In this document: positions 1 through 7,378 of the stretch, one piece after another
Layout: each line of letters starts with the position of its first letter
Numbering within the stretch: position 1 is the first letter of the stretch
NCBI GenBank assembly: GCA_964427535.1
Contig: CAYRVF010000102.1
Span: forward strand, 1-18,479
Reading direction: 5' to 3'
Length of the DNA stretch: 18,479 nt
DNA from: CAYRVF01 sp964427535
GTDB lineage: Bacteria > Chloroflexota > Ktedonobacteria > Ktedonobacterales > JADMIN01
Program-made: the position numbers and the translations under genes
The notes under the pieces: model-generated
Database searches by the model: none
What the model was told of the DNA's origin: nothing
Seen by the model: only the letters and a program-made list of their open reading frames with translations

Positions 1-102
1 GGGCACGCAGGCAGAGAGACGGCGTGCAGCCAGCGTGGACGAGGCCTGTCCGTGTACGGCACGCTGGACTCGGGGCGGTGGAGCGCAGGACCCGTCGGTG
101 CC

Positions 103-1212
103 TCATGCGGGCTCAGGCCGGGACGCTGTGGCGACCATCTGCTTCCGGCCGCGCCACATGGCGCGAAATTCACCCGGCAGCGCGAGACATGCCAGCAGAC
201 CGACCAGCAGCTGTTCCACGAGATTGAGAAAGCGGAAGAGCAACAGACTGCTGACCGCACCGGCCGTCGACAGCCCCGAGGCGACCAGCGCGCCCGCGCC
301 ACTGGCCTCGCTTGAGCCAAGATCGGTCGGTATGGGGATGATCGTCGACACCGCCAGGCTAAAGAAGCTGGCAGAGAGTGCGGCCTCCCAGGTGATGCCG
401 TTCAACCCCAGGCCCAGGATGACGGCATACAGCGCCAGGCCGTTGAACACCATGTAGACGGCGCAGGCGAGCACGCTCACGGCGATCACATGGGGGTGCA
501 GCAGCGTCGCCTCGCCCTGTGTGAACTCATGGAGCTCGCGCATCGCGCCTTGCACCCACTTCCACGACATCATGCGACGTGCCCAGCCGGGCGCATGATG
601 GCTCCGCTGCCGCGTGTGCTGAGCCTGCCCGCTCTGCCCAGGCCCGACCGAGGCCAGGTGCGGGCTGTGGTGCCAGCGGTAAAACGCCCAGACCAGCAGC
701 ACAAACACGAACGTGCCGATGAGAATCACCGGGCGAATCCACGTCCAGTTGTCGATGCCGATGATGACGATGCCCGCGAGCGCGACCGCCACCTCCAGCA
801 CCGAGATGAGCAACGACGACGAGGACGCCCGCCCGAAATCCGTGCCCTCTTCGCGCGTGAGGATATAGTCGGGCACGAAGTTGCCGACGGGCAGGTTCTT
901 GGTCACCTCGCCGATGGCATAGGAGAAGATCTGCGTGCGCAGTGGCACCTTGAGGTTGAGCTGTGTCAGCAGGTAATGCCACTGGGCGCAGCGCACGATC
1001 TCGTACCCGGCCATCAGCAGGAAGAAGGGGATGAGGTACACAAGCTGGAAGTGGGCGATGAGCTGCAGAGCCTGCTGCGGGCCAGCGACGAGGATCAGCG
1101 CCACGAGCAGCCCGACGCCGACCAGGGTGGGCACGAAGACCTTGGGCGCGAAGAGTGACTTCAGCGTCTGTGTTCGGTGCGTCGTGAGTTTTGTCTGCTG
1201 TGTGTTCGACAT
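103..1212 (-). CDS. Flippase-like / LPG synthase TM-region integral membrane protein
   Basis: A 369-aa polytopic membrane protein. Hydrophobic segments lie near residues 28-46, 51-75, 130-150, 157-178, 240-270, 275-300 and 315-345. The central stretch GEVTKNLPVGN and the C-terminal block IPTDLGSSEASGAGAL followed by FRFLNLVEQLLVGLL match the layout of the lysylphosphatidylglycerol-synthase transmembrane region family (Pfam LPG_synthase_TM, UPF0104/AglD-like), whose members move or modify lipid-linked compounds in the membrane. There is no catalytic LPG synthase domain, so this is the membrane module alone and its substrate cannot be told. The start is the first ATG; the Shine-Dalgarno is weak. 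It stands alone, divergent from the small membrane gene to the right. Family call fairly confident, function unknown. Confidence 0.75.
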   Translation of the reverse strand: MSNTQQTKLTTHRTQTLKSLFAPKVFVPTLVGVGLLVALILVAGPQQALQLIAHFQLVYLIPFFLLMAGYEIVRCAQWHYLLTQLNLKVPLRTQIFSYAIGEVTKNLPVGNFVPDYILTREEGTDFGRASSSSLLISVLEVAVALAGIVIIGIDNWTWIRPVILIGTFVFVLLVWAFYRWHHSPHLASVGPGQSGQAQHTRQRSHHAPGWARRMMSWKWVQGAMRELHEFTQGEATLLHPHVIAVSVLACAVYMVFNGLALYAVILGLGLNGITWEAALSASFFSLAVSTIIPIPTDLGSSEASGAGALVASGLSTAGAVSSLLLFRFLNLVEQLLVGLLACLALPGEFRAMWRGRKQMVATASRPEPA

Positions 1213-1620
1213 GCTTGACGCTTGCGCGGGCGGAGACCCGCGGAGCTCCCCCTCTCTGTCATGCCCGTTCTGACCACGACGACCGAGAGCCTACTCCAGC
1301 GCAAAGCCAACGCACAGGTCCGGGGCAGCGTACCGTCACGTGCTCATCCGCTGCCTGATCGAATCGCTCACCATCTCCGCACAACCGAGCCGCGAGTGGA
1401 TGCACCGTCCACTCACGCCTCAGCATATCCATCAGACACCCATCATGTCTAGGTTGTGTTCTCTACGCCACGCTCCCCTCACACGCACCTCCCTCCCGGA
1501 GGGAGCACTACCGGAACACACAGCACACACGTGCTCGGGAGCTGAGGAGCGATACCGCTATGCTTGTACGGAGGCACGGTCCCTGGCGAGCCAGGTGCGT
1601 TTCAGACGGGAGTGGAGAAC
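1213..1620. other. Divergent intergenic region
   Basis: About 400 bases between a minus-strand and a plus-strand membrane gene with no convincing coding frame. It should hold both promoters. Visible structure: a hyphenated palindrome with 8-base arms at 1489-1505 (CTCCCTCC-C-GGAGGGAG), and an inverted repeat at 1582-1595 (CCTGGC-GA-GCCAGG) in the leader of the small gene, 25 bases before its start. Either could be an operator or a leader hairpin; nothing identifies a ligand or a regulator. Confidence 0.4.
1582..1595. promoter_or_regulatory. Inverted repeat in leader of small membrane gene
   Basis: CCTGGC and GCCAGG are perfectly complementary around a two-base centre. The site sits just before the GGGAG/GGAG ribosome-binding region of the ORF at 1621. 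It could be an operator or a small RNA hairpin affecting translation. Inferred from position only. Confidence 0.25.
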
Positions 1621-1836
1621 ATGCGCAGGGTGTACGTCGTCGGCGTTGTCGTGGCCTTCGTGGCGTTGTCGTTCGGCACGGTACTGGTGTTCGCGGCCTT
1701 CGATCGCGTCTCGCATTCCGCGAGCGATACGCTGCGTCCGTTCCTGATCACGATGGCCCCCGTGTGGGCGCTCGCACTCCTGGGCGCCTGGGCGCTGCTC
1801 CACACACCCGCAGCTTCCCACCACGACCACGCCTAG
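1621..1836 (+). CDS. Small two-TM membrane protein
   Basis: A 71-aa protein made almost entirely of two hydrophobic helices, about residues 4-28 (VYVVGVVVAFVALSFGTVLVFAAF) and 42-62 (FLITMAPVWALALLGAWALL), with a His-rich tail (ASHHDHA). The ATG at 1621 is chosen over an in-frame ATG at 1564 because GGGAG and GGAG lie just upstream of it and the transmembrane helix then begins immediately. I do not recognise a family. The gene is monocistronic and converges on the response regulator gene. The tail could bind metal, but that is speculation. Confidence 0.5.
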   Translation: MRRVYVVGVVVAFVALSFGTVLVFAAFDRVSHSASDTLRPFLITMAPVWALALLGAWALLHTPAASHHDHA

Positions 1837-1843
1837 CCTGGAT

Positions 1844-1895
1844 CGCATGCGTGCATGCGTGCATGCGTGCATGCACGCGCGGCGCGGCGCGGCGC
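1844..1895. repeat. GCATGCGT tandem repeat, alternating purine-pyrimidine tract
   Basis: Three exact copies of the octamer GCATGCGT plus a variant copy (1845-1876) are followed by a CGGCG-type repeat. Bases 1844-1881 alternate purine and pyrimidine without a break. Each GCATGC is self-complementary. The tract lies between the 3' ends of two convergent genes. Such sequence can adopt Z-DNA or cruciform structure and is prone to slippage. Confidence 0.8.
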
Positions 1896-1975
1896 GATGG
1901 GACGGATGGGATAGCGGGGGCTACGCACCGTCTACGCACCCGCACACACGCCGCGAGGCTCTTCCTGTCGTTGGG

Positions 1976-2023
1976 CGTCCGGGTGACGCTGTGTCTCTGA
2001 GCTGCTGTCGCGTCACCCGGACG
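1976..2023. terminator. Perfect 14-bp inverted repeat between convergent genes
   Basis: CGTCCGGGTGACGC (1976-1989) is exactly complementary to GCGTCACCCGGACG (2010-2023), with a 20-base loop. It sits 17 bases past the stop codon of the minus-strand response regulator and about 140 bases past the small plus-strand gene, as expected of a bidirectional terminator. Neither side has a T-tract, so it may be a 3'-end stabilising hairpin or a protein-binding site instead. Confidence 0.5.
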
Positions 2024-2039
2024 GTGTGGCTCGCCCGGC

Positions 2040-2807
2040 TCAGGGCGTTGGGGTCGGGACGAGATGATTGTGCAGGGCCAGCACGACGGTCTCGGTGCGG
2101 CTGGAGGTGCCGAGCTTGGAGCGAATACTCCGGGTGTGGAACTTGACGGTCGCCGGCGTGATGACCAGCCGCTCGGCAATCTGCTGGTTCGACAGGCCCT
2201 CGGCCAGCAGCCCCAACACCTCACGCTCGCGCTCGGTCAGGTCCTGGCCCACCACTGGCGGCCGTCGCGCCACCGTATGCACCAGCGCCTGTGCCGCGGC
2301 CGGGGCGAGCACGGGCATCCCCCGATGCGCCAGGCGGATGGCCTTGGCCAGTTCGTCGATGGCCACATCCTTGAGGAGATAGCCGATGGCGCCCGCCTGC
2401 AAGGCTTCCTCGACGAGTGCGCCCTCCTGAAAGCTGGTGAGGGCGATGACCTGCACCTGGGGGAACGCCTCGCGCAATGCGCGGATGGTGGGGAGCCCGC
2501 CCATGCCCGGCATCATCAGGTCCATCAGGACCACATCGGGCGGCACCTCGGCCTCGGCACACCAGCGCAGGGCATCCTCGCCGGTGCTGAGCTGGGCGAC
2601 GACCTCCAGATCGGCGAACGCCAGCAGCGAGAAGGCGATGCCGTTGCGTACGACGGTATGGTCGTCCACGATCAGCACGTGCGTGGGCGGAAGGGCCTGG
2701 TGAGTGACTGACTGGTCGCTAGACACTGGCGCTGGGCCAGGCTGGGGGCTGGATGGCTGAGCCGGGGATACCGGCGCGGGCTGCGGCCGGTAGGTGTTGT
2801 CGAACAT
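2040..2807 (-). CDS. NarL/FixJ-type response regulator (REC + LuxR HTH)
   Basis: A 255-aa DNA-binding response regulator. Residues 1-40 are a Pro/Ser/Gln-rich, probably disordered extension. The receiver domain (about 42-160) has the acidic pair D48-D49, phospho-acceptor D96 in VLMDLMMPGMGG, the conserved Thr/Ser at LTS (122-125) and K146 in LLKD. A LuxR-type helix-turn-helix occupies about 188-245 (LTEREREVLGLLAEGLSNQQIA, then TVKFHTRSI). On phosphorylation by a sensor kinase it should dimerise and control transcription. The start is fixed by a full Shine-Dalgarno AAGGAGGT at 2814-2821, six bases before the ATG. No histidine kinase lies next to it, so its partner is elsewhere and its targets are unknown. 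Confidence 0.93.
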   Translation of the reverse strand: MFDNTYRPQPAPVSPAQPSSPQPGPAPVSSDQSVTHQALPPTHVLIVDDHTVVRNGIAFSLLAFADLEVVAQLSTGEDALRWCAEAEVPPDVVLMDLMMPGMGGLPTIRALREAFPQVQVIALTSFQEGALVEEALQAGAIGYLLKDVAIDELAKAIRLAHRGMPVLAPAAAQALVHTVARRPPVVGQDLTEREREVLGLLAEGLSNQQIAERLVITPATVKFHTRSIRSKLGTSSRTETVVLALHNHLVPTPTP

Positions 2808-2821
2808 GCCCAGACCTCCTT

Positions 2822-3712
2822 AGGTGCGGATGGCCAGACGGCGTCGCTGGTCGAGCGTGCAGCGCAGCGGTCGCATGCGCGACATGCTGGCGGCGCATCT
2901 GGCGGCGCATCTGGCGGCCGATCGGAACGGGCGGAATCGCAAGCAGGCTCCACATCAGCGTGCGAAATATGCTCTCGTTGGCTGTGAGAGCGGCGGTGAC
3001 GGGCAGCGGCGGCAACGACGGACATCCTGAGTGGCAGCATATCACCTGCTACACTGCCTTGGGGTCACTCCGGGGTTACACCCCCGTCACGATGTACGGC
3101 TCCCTCTCACAATCACAATCGCACCACGGATGTCAGCCCCACGCTACGAGCCTGTGCGTCATGCTGGCCCGCAGCGCCAGGGGCGAGGGGGTCCGGCGAC
3201 CGTGTCGCGCGGGCTCCCAGCACATCCCGACTGCGACTGAGTGGAGCGTAGAAGCCGCGCGCCAGCTCCACGTGCCAGCTCCGCGTGTGGGCACACCACG
3301 ACTAGCCCACAGACCTAAACGATCGAGGAAGCTACTCTCTAGTCTAGTGGCACGCGCCCAACTACCGCATGGTCAAGAAGTTGTATTTCGACCAGTGCGA
3401 CGAATTGCCCTGACAGCAGGCGGCAGATGAGATGCCGGGCGTGAACAGCATCCTGCCGCACGATGCGCTCCCGAGGACGGGCGTCGCGCGGCAGCCTGTT
3501 CGGCAGAGGAGTACGCGAGCACCCGCGTATCCTGCCGTAGCGGGCCATCGCCCGCCAGCGGTTCCGCGGGGGAGGGCGCTCCACCTCCGCGCGTCGCAGG
3601 CCACCTTGCCCAACTCTCACGCCAGCCGGCGAGACGCGAAAAGTGGGGCAAGGCGTACGGCATGGGGGCGTGGCGGCGCGTCGGCAGCCGCGAGCGGGCG
3701 TACTCGTGGGGA
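2822..3712. other. Long region without convincing genes
   Basis: About 0.9 kb upstream of the response regulator. Open frames exist on both strands but none shows a recognisable domain, steady codon bias or a good ribosome site. Visible items: two copies of a 12-base unit GCATCTGGCGGC (2895-2918), a TACACT hexamer at 3050-3055, and a GGGGT-TAC-ACCCC mini-hairpin near 3074-3086. A 14-codon stretch beginning MVKKLYFDQCDELP (3369) runs into a TGA and then continues open, which may be a gene remnant. The response regulator promoter should lie in the first 200 bases; a CATATT-like -10 on the minus strand near 2965-2972 is a weak candidate. Confidence 0.4.
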
Positions 3713-3739
3713 ACGAGGCGTCCCCGCTGGGCACCTCGT
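3713..3739 (-). terminator. Probable terminator hairpin after tRNA-Lys
   Basis: ACGAGG (3713-3718) and CCTCGT (3734-3739) pair, and the stem extends inward with a mismatch and a bulge to CCC/GGG. It begins 13 bases past the mature 3' end of the tRNA on the minus strand. No T-tract follows, so the call rests on stem and position. Confidence 0.4.
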
Positions 3740-3751
3740 CGGGGGGATGGC

Positions 3752-3826
3752 TGGTGAGGCCGGTGGGATTCGAACCCACGACACGAGGCTTAAAAGGCCC
3801 CTGCTCTGCCACTGAGCTACGGCCCC
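3752..3826 (-). tRNA. tRNA-Lys(TTT)
   Basis: Read on the minus strand, the sequence folds as a full cloverleaf. The acceptor stem is GGGGCCG/CGGCCTC with one G-U pair. The D arm is GCTC-AGTGGCA-GAGC. The anticodon stem GGGGC/GCCTC encloses loop CTTTTAA, giving anticodon TTT (lysine). The T arm is GTGGG-TTCGAAT-CCCAC. Discriminator A and an encoded CCA follow. All stems are intact, so it should be functional. A degraded copy of its 5' half lies about 6.5 kb to the right in the same orientation. Confidence 0.97.
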
Positions 3827-4170
3827 GGCTGATGCCGGAATTCAAGCGACTTCCGTCATCTGAGCGTGCGTGAAACGGTGCTGAGTCTCCTGCTCCACTT
3901 CGACGAGTCTCCGGCTGAAACAGCCCGTCTAGAGCAGAGGACTTCACCCCATTCTACCACGTCTTCAGTGCTCGACGCGACATCAGGCAGGTGCCAGAAT
4001 GCGGGAAGGCCGCGCTCTTCGCTCGCCTTCGGCCATTCGGCAATTCTGTTAGGTCGATTTCCCGGTTGCGATGACGTACGCCTTGGGGCAGTCGTTCCCG
4101 CAACTCGTCACCGGGGCCGCTGCCTTCACCTACTGCCTGTTTGCAACACTGTTAGGGCGTGGGTGTCGCC

Positions 4171-4279
4171 GGGTGAACGTGGTGAAGGTGGCGAGGCATT
4201 CTGTGCAAAGTTCTCTCTGATACGACTCACTCTAGGAGACTTTACACACTGGGCGTCTGTATCTTCACCATCTTCACCC
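4171..4279. repeat. Imperfect 19-bp inverted repeat of GGTGAA heptamers
   Basis: The left arm GGGTGAACGTGGTGAAGGT (4171-4189) and the complement of the right arm GGGTGAAGATGGTGAAGAT (4261-4279) agree at 16 of 19 bases, about 70 bases apart. Each arm holds two GGTGAA units about nine bases apart. It could be a miniature repeat element, a regulator binding array or a large hairpin. Confidence 0.5.
4218..4239 (+). promoter_or_regulatory. T7-RNA-polymerase-promoter-like sequence
   Basis: TGATACGACTCACTCTAGG followed by AGA. It matches the T7 class III promoter from -17 to +2 at 17 of 19 bases, with changes at -16 and -3. It points toward the pentapeptide gene, about 180 bases upstream of it. Whether any polymerase uses it is unknown; no phage-type polymerase gene is in view. 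Confidence 0.3.
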
Positions 4280-4352
4280 ATCGGTCCGAGAGCATCCACT
4301 ACGCTCGGGCGGCCTTCGCCGTAAGCATGCTTCCCTCACTTGACCGGCTGAG

Positions 4353-4358
4353 TACACT
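4353..4358 (+). promoter_or_regulatory. -10-like hexamer TACACT
   Basis: TACACT lies 39 bases before the ATG at 4398. It is one of four TAnACT hexamers at similar distances before the four main plus-strand genes of this block. No clear -35 is seen. Confidence 0.3.
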
Positions 4359-4397
4359 CGAAGCGAGCGGCGAGAGGTGGAAGGTGAGCGTGGTGTG

Positions 4398-5741
4398 ATG
4401 AGTGAGCAGGACAGCGGGCCAGTCAGTAGCAACCAGCTAGCGCCTAGAGGCTTCGAGTCATGGAACGCCTACTGGACAGCGCAGGGGATGCCGTGGCGGA
4501 GGGAGCCAGTAATTGACGCAGAACGGCAGCAGTATCTGGCCGCGCGGCGGACAGTACCGCCAGATATTGTGCGGGGTATCTACCCGTTTCGCGATGAGCG
4601 CGGCGGCATCACGCTGACGCGGGCAGACGTCGAATGGTTGCTGGCGACGCACGAGAGCAGCGGCAGCCAAGGCCCGGTGGTCTGGAGCGACGAGGACCAC
4701 CATCTGCGTCGGGGGCTTGACTTGCGCGGCGCCGACCTGTCGGGCATCAACCTAACCTACCTGCCGCTTGCTCGTGCCCGACTGGGGCTCGACTTCGAGG
4801 AGTGGCACGCCGCACAACCGCAGCACCGGGCCGCCGCAGCGGCGCAGCTCAAAGGGGCAGACCTTCGTGAGGCGCACCTGGAGCGAGCCAGCTTGCGTGG
4901 CGCCAACCTCGAAGGGGCCTCGCTCGTCGAGGCCCACGTGGCGCACGCCAACTTCGATGGCGCACGCCTGGGGCGCGCTACCTTCCGCGACACGCACCTG
5001 GAGCAGGCCTTTCTCAACCAGGCGCGCCTCGCCGGCGCCGACCTCCGTCGGGCCTTCTTCGATGCCAGCACCACCCTGGATGGCGCGGTCCTCCACGATG
5101 CGACCGATGGCCCAGCCCTCCTCGCCGATGTGCGGTGGCGTGACGTTAACCTGGCGGTGGTGGAGTGGGGGCAGATGCCGCGCTTCGGCGACGAGGTGCG
5201 AGCGCACATCCGGCTCGCGACCAACGGCTACCCGAAAGGCGCCATGAAGCGGGCTGCGGAATACGAGGCGGCCGTCCGCGCGTATCGACAACTCGCGATG
5301 GCCTGTCGCGGCTTGGGGATGAACGAACACGCCGACCGCTATGCTTATCGCGCGCAACTGATGCAACGGGTGGTGCAGCGCCGCCGCCACCAGTATTTTC
5401 GCTACGTCGGCTCCTTGCTGCTGGACCTGCTCGCTGGGTACGGCTTCCGCCCCGGACGCGCCATCCTGCTCTACCTCGCCGTCATCCTCTGGTTTGCCAA
5501 CTTCTATGTGTGGGCGTCCCACGGCCTCATCACGCTTGGTCTTCCGCCGAGTCGCGTCCAGCCGCTCGCCTGGTACGAGGGCCTCATCTTGAGTGTCAGC
5601 AGCTTCCACGGTCGAGGGTTCCAGCCGTTCCAGAACCTCAACGACCCCGTTGCGGCATTGGCAGGCATACAGGCAGTATTCGGCCTCGTCATCGAGGTGA
5701 GCTTCATCGCGACGTTTACGAACCGCTTCTTCGCCCGCTAG
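4398..5741 (+). CDS. Pentapeptide-repeat protein with C-terminal two-TM pore-like module (1)
   Basis: A 447-aa protein. An N-terminal block (about 20-85: SWNAYWTAQGMPWR, then ITLTRADVEWLLATHE) precedes pentapeptide repeats at about 106-120 and 150-225 (A[D/N/H]L-type every five residues), which should fold as a right-handed beta-helix. A conserved linker (285-330, AAEYEAAVRAYRQLA and ADRYAYRAQLMQR) leads to TM1 (352-373), a re-entrant segment with SVSSFHGRGF (399-408), and TM2 (418-441). The TM1-P-loop-TM2 order is that of a potassium-channel pore domain, but G-R-G-F replaces the G-Y-G-D filter. The ATG at 4398 is preferred over GTG at 4377 because an AAGGTGAG sequence lies about nine bases before it. 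Sister of the next gene. The pore role is inferred; conducted ion, if any, unknown. Confidence 0.85.
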   Translation: MSEQDSGPVSSNQLAPRGFESWNAYWTAQGMPWRREPVIDAERQQYLAARRTVPPDIVRGIYPFRDERGGITLTRADVEWLLATHESSGSQGPVVWSDEDHHLRRGLDLRGADLSGINLTYLPLARARLGLDFEEWHAAQPQHRAAAAAQLKGADLREAHLERASLRGANLEGASLVEAHVAHANFDGARLGRATFRDTHLEQAFLNQARLAGADLRRAFFDASTTLDGAVLHDATDGPALLADVRWRDVNLAVVEWGQMPRFGDEVRAHIRLATNGYPKGAMKRAAEYEAAVRAYRQLAMACRGLGMNEHADRYAYRAQLMQRVVQRRRHQYFRYVGSLLLDLLAGYGFRPGRAILLYLAVILWFANFYVWASHGLITLGLPPSRVQPLAWYEGLILSVSSFHGRGFQPFQNLNDPVAALAGIQAVFGLVIEVSFIATFTNRFFAR

Positions 5742-5807
5742 CAGCGGTTGCGTGGCCCGCCCCCCTCGGCCCACTCTGCCAGCTCGTTTCCCAACCGCCG
5801 GGCATGG

Positions 5808-5813
5808 TAGACT
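5808..5813 (+). promoter_or_regulatory. -10-like hexamer TAGACT
   Basis: TAGACT lies 41 bases before the chosen GTG start at 5855. It is embedded where upstream in-frame ATGs (5804, 5816) would otherwise put the start, which argues against those ATGs. Confidence 0.3.
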
Positions 5814-5842
5814 GGATGCGGCAGTGTGTGGGCACTGAGAGC

Positions 5843-5847
5843 GGGAG
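5843..5847 (+). promoter_or_regulatory. Ribosome binding site deciding GTG start at 5855
   Basis: GGGAG lies seven bases before GTG at 5855, whereas neither upstream in-frame ATG (5804, 5816) has a comparable site. Confidence 0.5.
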
Positions 5848-5854
5848 ACGGCGC

Positions 5855-7360
5855 GTGGGCGATGCAGGCAAGCAAACTGGTGGCGATGGCAGCGCCGAGC
5901 ACGGCGAAGAACGGCAGGCAGGCACGGAGGCGGTGTTTCCCGACGTGAAGGTCGGCGATGCGTGGGGAGAGTCCATCACCACAGGCCGTGCCTTCGAGCT
6001 GGACGAGATGCTCCAGGCGTGGGAGCAGGAAGCCGACCACGGCGAGCGGAAAGGACCATTCCACCAGCAAGGGAGCGGCCCACAGCTCACGGGAGCTGAT
6101 GTGTTCTGGCTAGCAGCGCGGACGCTGGCCGGCACGAGCGAGGAGCAGGCGGTCGCACAGGCAATGGACCTGCTCCGACGAGCGCAAGAGGATGTCCGCT
6201 TCCCAGGTTTAAACCTCTCCTGGGCCGACCTGGTCCGGGCGAACCTCGCTGGGGCCAACTTGGGCGCGGCGAACCTCGCGGGGGCCCGTCTGGCCTGGGC
6301 GAACCTCGCGGGAGCCGAGCTGGGCGCGGCGAACCTCGCGGGAGCCGGCCTCGCCCAAGCGAACCTCGCCGAAGCGAACCTGGGCGCGGCGAACCTCGCC
6401 GGAGCCTTTCTACGCGAGGCAAACCTCTCGGGAGCCAACTTGAGCGAGGCGAACCTCGCGGGAGCCAACTCGAGCGGGGCAAACCTCGCGGGAGCCTCCC
6501 TGGCCTGGGCGAACCTCACTGGGGCCTGTCTGGCCTGGGCGAACCTCACTGGGGCCCGGCTGGACTGGGCGAACCTCTCCAGTGCCAAACTGAGCGGGGC
6601 GAATCTCACCAGTGCTCGCCTGCCTCAGGCGAACCTCTCCGGGGCCGCTCTAGACGATGTGCGGCTGAACGTCGAGACCGACCTGCGCCGGGCGAGCCTC
6701 TCGACGACGACCCTGCTGGCCGATATCGTCTGGAACGCTGCCCCGCTCGCAGGGATAGCCTGGGAGAGCGTGCCGGTCATTGGCGATGAGACACTGGCAC
6801 GCCAACACCGGGACGAGAACGGGAAGCAGAAGTCTGCGGCGACGCGACTGCGGGAGTACGAGGCGGCGGTGCGAGCATACCGCCTGCTCGCTGCCGCCCT
6901 ACGCGACCACGGACTGTACGAACACGCTGACCGCTTCGCCTACCGGGCGCACCTGATGCAGCGGGGAGTGCTGCGCCGACAAGCACTTCTGTGGCAGAAA
7001 GGTCGGCGCGTCGGAGTGGGCCTGCGGCTCCGTAAGCTTGCTACCTACCTCAGCTCGGGCGTACTGGACCTCGTCGCGGGCTTTGGCTACCGTCCGCTGC
7101 GCAGCGTCGTCACCTATGCTCTCGTTATCTGCGCCTTCGCCGGCCTCTATCTCCTCAATGGGCAGTTTGCTGCCCCGCATCTGCGCTGGGATGAGGCGCT
7201 CGTGCTCAGCGTCAGCAGCTTCCATGGACGAGGCTTCTTCACCAGTGGCATTGCCTTGGGCGACACCCTAGCGAGGCTAGCAGCCGGTGAGGCCATTGTC
7301 GGGCTGTTGCTCGAAATCACCTTCATCGCCACCTTCACCCAACGCTTCTTTGGCAGATAG
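5855..7360 (+). CDS. Pentapeptide-repeat protein with C-terminal two-TM pore-like module (2)
   Basis: A 501-aa protein from GTG 5855 (GGGAG seven bases upstream). A polar N-terminus (1-110) precedes about 30 near-perfect pentapeptides at 116-270 (ANLAGANLGA type), predicting a long regular beta-helix. It shares with the preceding gene the linker REYEAAVRAYRLLA / ADRFAYRAHLMQR (334-370), TM1 (about 415-435), the re-entrant SVSSFHGRGF (452-461) and TM2 (about 474-497, ending IATFTQRFF). It lacks the AYW and ADVEWLLATHE head block of its sister, so the two differ in the N-terminal and helix regions but keep the membrane module. Starts 113 bases after the sister gene with its own -10-like hexamer. 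Likely an inner-membrane protein with a large soluble beta-helix; function unknown. Confidence 0.85.
   Translation: MGDAGKQTGGDGSAEHGEERQAGTEAVFPDVKVGDAWGESITTGRAFELDEMLQAWEQEADHGERKGPFHQQGSGPQLTGADVFWLAARTLAGTSEEQAVAQAMDLLRRAQEDVRFPGLNLSWADLVRANLAGANLGAANLAGARLAWANLAGAELGAANLAGAGLAQANLAEANLGAANLAGAFLREANLSGANLSEANLAGANSSGANLAGASLAWANLTGACLAWANLTGARLDWANLSSAKLSGANLTSARLPQANLSGAALDDVRLNVETDLRRASLSTTTLLADIVWNAAPLAGIAWESVPVIGDETLARQHRDENGKQKSAATRLREYEAAVRAYRLLAAALRDHGLYEHADRFAYRAHLMQRGVLRRQALLWQKGRRVGVGLRLRKLATYLSSGVLDLVAGFGYRPLRSVVTYALVICAFAGLYLLNGQFAAPHLRWDEALVLSVSSFHGRGFFTSGIALGDTLARLAAGEAIVGLLLEITFIATFTQRFFGR
6195..6660 (+). repeat. 30-base periodic repeat inside pentapeptide gene
   Basis: The DNA encoding the pentapeptides repeats about every 30 bases (two pentapeptides) around GCGAACCTCGCNGGAGCC, with several near-identical copies. 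The first position of each pentapeptide pair varies (GGC, GCC, AGC and so on). Local duplication or gene conversion is the likely origin. The repeats also keep a long antisense frame open, which is a by-product. Confidence 0.75.
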
Positions 7361-7378
7361 CCGTCCACTTGCTGGCTC

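Larger units (their letters stand above)
3827..4397. other. Intergenic region with inverted repeats and T7-promoter-like sequence
   Basis: About 570 bases between the tRNA 5' end and the first pentapeptide gene. A 152-codon frame at 3866-4324 has no recognisable domain and I do not accept it. The region contains a 19-base inverted repeat with three mismatches (4171-4189 against 4261-4279, built of GGTGAA-type heptamers), a sequence close to the T7 RNA polymerase promoter at 4218-4239, and a TACACT -10-like hexamer at 4353-4358. The tRNA-Lys promoter must lie at its left edge on the minus strand. Confidence 0.45.

Noticed and set aside
1844..1895. CRISPR-like array
   Set aside because: Octamer copies abut with no spacers; it is a simple tandem repeat.
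3339..3947. 202-codon minus-strand frame spanning the tRNA
   Set aside because: The segment SVAEQGPFKPRVVGSNPTGL is the tRNA-Lys itself translated, a well-known false-gene pattern.
3866..4324. 152-codon plus-strand frame upstream of the pentapeptide gene
   Set aside because: No domain, lower GC3 than real genes here, and it covers the inverted repeat and T7-like site.
4752..5774. 340-codon open frame antisense to the first pentapeptide gene
   Set aside because: A high-GC antisense shadow with no recognisable domain; the sense protein has clear repeats and TM segments.
5716..6609. 297-codon open frame antisense to the second pentapeptide gene
   Set aside because: It mirrors the repeat DNA (periodic RFA/PARFA peptides) and has no independent domain; the open frame follows from repeat codon choice.
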